Shown: piece after piece, positions 24,201 through 26,038 of the stretch
Layout: the number at the start of each line of letters is the position of its first letter
Numbering within the stretch: position 1 is the first letter of the stretch
From: CAZYSK01 sp964649415
GTDB lineage: Bacteria; Chloroflexota; Anaerolineae; B4-G1
NCBI GenBank assembly: GCA_964649415.1
Contig: CAZYSK010000081.1
Location: 1-26,038, forward strand
Length of the DNA stretch: 26,038 bases
Direction: 5' to 3'
Program-made: the position numbers and the translations under genes
The notes under the pieces: model-generated
Seen by the model: only the letters and a program-made list of their open reading frames with translations
Databases searched by the model: none
Told to the model about the DNA's origin: nothing

Positions 24201-24724
24201 CAGTCCAGGATGTATAGAAGCGAATCGTCGTCCGAAAAGGTGCTCGGTATGAGGCTCAGATCGATGGGCAGGTCCGTCGAGTCCAGGGGACCGAAGCTCC
24301 AATAGGCGAGGATGGCAATTCCGTTCGTATCCGGCTCAACGCAGGCTTCGAGAGCAGTAAGACCCCCGCCGCCCTCGTGGTCTCCGAGTGTCAGGTTGTC
24401 TTCGCACCAGTACGGGCCGCCGAGGGCTGGTGCGCCTCGCCCGGTAGGCCATCCGTCCAGAGCAAACTCAACACCCGTGATCGAGTCGATGTCATAAGCG
24501 ACAAGCGCGAAAAAGCCGTAGCCATCGGCTGCTGCGAGGTCCTCCGCGGAGATTTCTAGGCTGATGGAATCACAGGCGGAAGGAGCAAGTTCCGCGCATC
24601 CGAGCGAATCAGAGGACGCTACTAAGTGCAAAGCGAGCTTGGCGCTCGGGTTCTCTCCAGCAAGAACGGGTGTCACCATACCGATGACAATAACACAGGT
24701 GATCAACAAGGTTCTGCTGGACAT
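21233..24724 (-). CDS. Secreted subtilisin-family (S8) serine protease with C-terminal sorting domain
   Basis: A 1163-aa exported protease. The ATG at 24724 has GGAGG six bases upstream and begins a signal peptide (MSSRTLLITCVIVIGMVTPVLA, cut after A22). Residues 23-200 form a Cys-containing beta domain seen in secreted proteins of candidate phyla; 202-250 is a Gly/Asp/Glu-rich linker; about 255-520 is probably a propeptide-like region. The S8 domain (about 530-880) has Asp543 in AVLDNG, His596 in NGHGTAMAG, oxyanion Asn720 in AAGNED and Ser825 in SRTSAATAL, so the triad is complete. The last ~88 residues (YPQPFNP, NVNGQV, GVYFCRL, KMLLLR) form a FlgD-Ig/type IX-like sorting domain. It converges with the beta-helix gene across 101 bp. 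Role could be nutrient proteolysis or processing of surface proteins. Confidence 0.92.
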   Translation of the reverse strand: MSSRTLLITCVIVIGMVTPVLAGENPSAKLALHLVASSDSLGCAELAPSACDSISLEISAEDLAAADGYGFFALVAYDIDSITGVEFALDGWPTGRGAPALGGPYWCEDNLTLGDHEGGGGLTALEACVEPDTNGIAILAYWSFGPLDSTDLPIDLSLIPSTFSDDDSLLYILDCTVDYEQDDIALASGCAIGGTYSGPEPDCGGEEDGGGTGDTGGNTDGPTDGGDMAADEADAEEVGGSGGGEGDGLGSWGDVELLGPFALEAPDTTPFYLCLKGLQSPNNDDYSWWAEYPSTSDTISMSYVDSVAGVQLCFGWTVSPDTGKWEFYGQYKEEDEHLIGKFRFYDNILRWQYRGMTSGQIDSAFCKDLFEITTTGGSVYLGASKDSTAFSRSSVPDSSLFDALDTLGNVEQILKVIRDDTRAEALGLEDTYLVRLSSPSENIIEDMSALCECRSVLGLHPIPSTGAAGVLSDEIPDEQVFDDSTLCCPYEVDKYCDNWGSAETVPIKHMQWPLHDRDGIGLNCPEAWGYDLISNNIRIAVLDNGIWWPNPEFGGDSTISYGGNNVVHTGKDWVTALGSGIAHEEVQSGYCCPNGHGTAMAGLIASKTSDGMGMAGICWGNVELGAMRVCSTELWEGTYPCYEEFGDRWWEVFDEVGDPTEHACHVASGSFSYGVYANPCTDYWTQEPRNTWLMTNLSLRRSSRKAFAEDSVAMFFAAGNEDSPVEPPPDCSTPYVLYPAAFPWVESITTTGKTGDHYPTFFHGNCGFDPLMYPYGWIDLALPAGTEGIPAPHFERCSQFWSSCKKGTAATDSLKYRMGLTSRTSAATALASGLGAMVIDAYMDRQDNVFHVRPIPEDVYGIMEWSSNPCWRDEDIPDAWRPNYHVGWGRADAGLAVYDALYADIDHYSTSYEDAMELIGSYEWNCPAGDDCGFPSRKVVATAFRITKVVSLPSGERAGCWGHHRAPTDGAAPLLMMDGVFAADVQDALDYKWCDLSAYDRFADACTLQTFVYFLVHQAEPGEEGSCLYHDPYENIYVPCPPNEATFAYTTFSSDRFLSNVSDEGSEGRGPHPPPVLEAYPQPFNPTVSIRYAIPVVGRVTMRIYNVNGQVLRTLVDEYMDPGLYFEQWDGKDGDGIAVSSGVYFCRLKVDGQATVEKMLLLR

Positions 24725-24791
24725 GTTCCACCTCCGATGCACGACGACACAGTCCTGAGAAGACTCGACCGAATTATGCTGCCCGTAACAA

Positions 24792-24819
24792 CTTATGCCG
24801 CACCTCGTGACGGAGTCAA
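24792..24819 (-). promoter_or_regulatory. Possible promoter of the S8 protease gene
   Basis: On the minus strand, TTGACT (24819-24814) is followed after 16 bp by CATAAG (24797-24792). The -35 is a 5/6 match but the -10 is only 4/6, so this is tentative. The leader would be about 60 nt. Confidence 0.4.
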
Positions 24820-24948
24820 GTGTATTCTCCTAGGACAGCAATTCTCCTTCATATGACTATGACTGACAGGCGGAAACATGTGGGTGCTTCACTTGTCGTT
24901 GCTGCGCGGGACTTGGGACCGTGATCCTTCTGCCTAGATTCTGAACGG

Positions 24949-25674
24949 TCAAGGAGCAGCCGTACGGCCGAGCCGTGCGGCGATGTCGTCGTTGTTTGCA
25001 ACGATGCTGGCCGTGATACCCTGGAGGGCCTCCAGGAGGATCTGTGGGGCGTCGGGAACACCTTGAGTCCTTCGGGCCAGAGCGAAGACGAATTCGGCCG
25101 CCTGATGTCCCGCTCGATCGCCTGCTTCTCGCTCCGCCCCGTCCCAATGATCGCCCTTCTGCTCTCTCTTTGCCGCCTCGACAGCTTTGACCAAGGCCTC
25201 GATGTATCGCGGGATGTCCAGGCGGCCGGAACGGGCCAGTGCGGCGGCTTCGTTGAGAACGGATTCCAGTCTCAGCATGGCGGCATCTGCGAGCTTCGAT
25301 AGGAACTCCAGACGAGCCCTCTCACCTTCCAGCAGCCACCGCCTCCGCTCGCCCTCCACGGCGCGCTGGAGATCGCGGATCTCCGCATCGTACCGGACCG
25401 CCCACCGCTGGAGAGTGTTCAGGGATGGGGTCCTCCCGAACTGCCCGCCGATCTCGGCCTGGATCGCCCGGAAGCTGCTCCCCTGACCTCCCGAAGCCCT
25501 CCGGGTCTTGAACAGGGTCAGGGCTTCGTCCGGATACCGCTCGGTGGAGATCTTCCCCTTCCCGCGAGCAGACTTCCCCTTCAGCGCCGTGGGCATCCGC
25601 ACACCTTCACCCATCCCGGCGTCCGCACGAACTCGCCGCTTCCTGCCCCGCGGCTCACCGGACTTCTCGCTCAT
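24949..25674 (-). CDS. HTH protein resembling phage small terminase subunits
   Basis: A 241-aa basic, helical DNA-binding-type protein. The ATG at 25674 has GGAGG seven bases upstream; the open frame runs further 5' to 25953 but the extra codons are low-complexity and lack a ribosome site. After a basic N-terminus (GRKRRVRAD), residues about 50-90 look like a homeodomain-like HTH (YPDEALTLFKTRR, FRAIQAEIGGQFG, SLNTLQRWAVRYD), followed by long charged helices (LQRAVEGERRRWLLEGERAR) and a helical C-terminus ending NNDDIAARLGR. This layout resembles small terminase subunits, but no large terminase or virion genes are present, so a regulatory or excision role is equally possible. A truncated paralogue lies at 12576-12686. 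If the window is circular, it follows the integrase on the same strand. Confidence 0.6.
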   Translation of the reverse strand: MSEKSGEPRGRKRRVRADAGMGEGVRMPTALKGKSARGKGKISTERYPDEALTLFKTRRASGGQGSSFRAIQAEIGGQFGRTPSLNTLQRWAVRYDAEIRDLQRAVEGERRRWLLEGERARLEFLSKLADAAMLRLESVLNEAAALARSGRLDIPRYIEALVKAVEAAKREQKGDHWDGAEREAGDRAGHQAAEFVFALARRTQGVPDAPQILLEALQGITASIVANNDDIAARLGRTAAP

Positions 25675-25694
25675 GGACGCGCCTCCAGACCCCG

Positions 25695-25820
25695 TTACCT
25701 GTGCTGACAGCGTGTCAGTTCCGTAGCTCCCCCAAAACCGAAAGTCAGAAGCACCGATTCTCCCAGTCCCGCTCCCAGCCAGGCTCCACCACCATCCTTG
25801 CCCCAAGCCCCTGTCTTCAT
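25695..25820 (-). CDS. Possible 41-aa small ORF upstream of the HTH gene
   Basis: An ATG at 25820 follows a strong AGGAGG site with a seven-base gap and opens a 41-codon frame (MKTGAWGKDGGGAWLGAG...) rich in glycine, ending 20 bp before the HTH gene. The ribosome site is better than that of most genes here, but the composition is odd and no family is recognised. It could be a leader peptide for the HTH gene. Confidence 0.4.
   Translation of the reverse strand: MKTGAWGKDGGGAWLGAGLGESVLLTFGFGGATELTRCQHR
25704..25718. promoter_or_regulatory. Perfect inverted repeat upstream of the HTH gene
   Basis: CTGACA GCG TGTCAG is a 6-bp perfect inverted repeat with 3-base spacer, 30 bp upstream of the HTH gene ATG. 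It could be its operator or a small mRNA hairpin. Confidence 0.4.
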
Positions 25821-25900
25821 AGTCATTCCTCCTACCCGACAAGGGGCATTCCCCCTGGTTCCACTCAGCTCTGGCATATAGGGGAGCCCGCCGAGCGGCA

Positions 25901-26029
25901 TCACAGCCCGCCTTCTGCGGCTTCCTGGGGAGGGTGCCAGGAATCGCCCTCAAAGGCCGGAAAGCCCGCCTTTCGGAGTGCGTCCATCGCCTGGAGCCAT
26001 TCCACCAGCCGGTTCGAACTCAGCTTCAT
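25901..26029 (-). CDS. 42-aa open frame at the right edge, probably the missing C-terminus of the serine recombinase
   Basis: An ATG at 26029 opens a frame reading MKLSSNRLVEWLQAMDALRKAGF... to a TGA at 25901. It has a convincing amphipathic helix. When the last ten bases of the window are overlapped with the identical first ten, this frame continues the recombinase exactly in register (ASP then MKLSS), giving about 539 aa in total. As a separate gene it would need a ribosome site beyond the window edge. Continuation of the recombinase is the preferred reading. Confidence 0.55.
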   Translation of the reverse strand: MKLSSNRLVEWLQAMDALRKAGFPAFEGDSWHPPQEAAEGGL

Positions 26030-26038
26030 TGGGGAGGC
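26029..26038. repeat. Terminal direct repeat, right copy (TTGGGGAGGC)
   Basis: Right partner of the repeat at 1-10. It overlaps the first base of the possible integrase C-terminal frame ATG, so whichever state is real, the repeat lies within integrase coding sequence. Confidence 0.7.

Noticed and set aside
26005..26025. tRNA T-arm-like GGTTCGAACT near the right end, suggesting a tRNA att site
   Set aside because: The flanking bases do not form a T-stem and no anticodon or acceptor arm can be drawn.
1..26038. Joining the ends with both copies of the decamer
   Set aside because: The integrase frame then ends after about 30 residues of low-complexity tail (PAGGMAPGDGRTPKGG). It is possible, but the single-copy join gives a more protein-like helix and fits a circular overlap better.
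1..26038. CRISPR array, rRNA, tRNA or phage structural genes
   Set aside because: None seen: no short regularly spaced repeats, no RNA gene signatures, and no capsid, portal, tail or large terminase proteins.

Overview
The window is a dense, moderately GC-rich bacterial segment. It looks like cargo plus integration machinery of a mobile element rather than core chromosome. Two large secreted proteins carry C-terminal FlgD-Ig/T9SS-type sorting domains (YPNPF and YPQPFNP openings, GVYFCR, KxxLxR-like ends). One also has phrases such as 'NISADPLFCD', which are common in uncultured lineages of the FCB and candidate-phylum area (Eisenbacteria, Krumholzibacteria, Fermentibacteria or Latescibacteria type). 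This taxonomic guess rests on style only. Several strong sigma70-type promoters (TTGNNN, 17-18 bp, TANAAT) can be read directly.

Left end (1-3.1 kb, minus strand): a MerR-like regulator with an apparently leaderless transcript, a 128-aa unknown protein, and a large serine recombinase that runs off position 1. Right end (24.9-26.0 kb, minus strand): an HTH/small-terminase-like gene, a possible 41-aa ORF, and a 42-codon open frame reaching the last bases. The first and last ten bases are identical (TTGGGGAGGC). Joining the ends with one copy of this decamer keeps the recombinase frame open and completes a protein of about 539 aa. The window therefore looks like a complete circular molecule, or an integrated element bounded by its att core, of about 26.03 kb.

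Cargo block 1 (3.4-11.1 kb, plus strand): hsdR, a possible small ORF, hsdM, hsdS, and a translationally coupled fourth gene. The fourth gene encodes a SAMHD1/dGTPase-like HD-fold protein whose catalytic HD dyad appears lost. Cargo block 2 (11.3-17.0 kb, plus strand): two small unknown genes, a 3' remnant of the element's own HTH gene, and an OLD-family nuclease overlapping a UvrD-like helicase (a Gabija/class 2 OLD arrangement). A diverged ~100-bp direct repeat follows the last gene of block 1 and again the last gene of block 2. The repeats and the remnant suggest modular assembly of defence genes.

Cargo block 3 (17.2-24.7 kb): two convergent genes for very large secreted proteins, a right-handed beta-helix protein with an in-frame 828-bp internal duplication and a subtilisin-family protease. 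Both end in the same kind of sorting domain. No phage structural genes, tRNAs, rRNAs or CRISPR arrays were seen.
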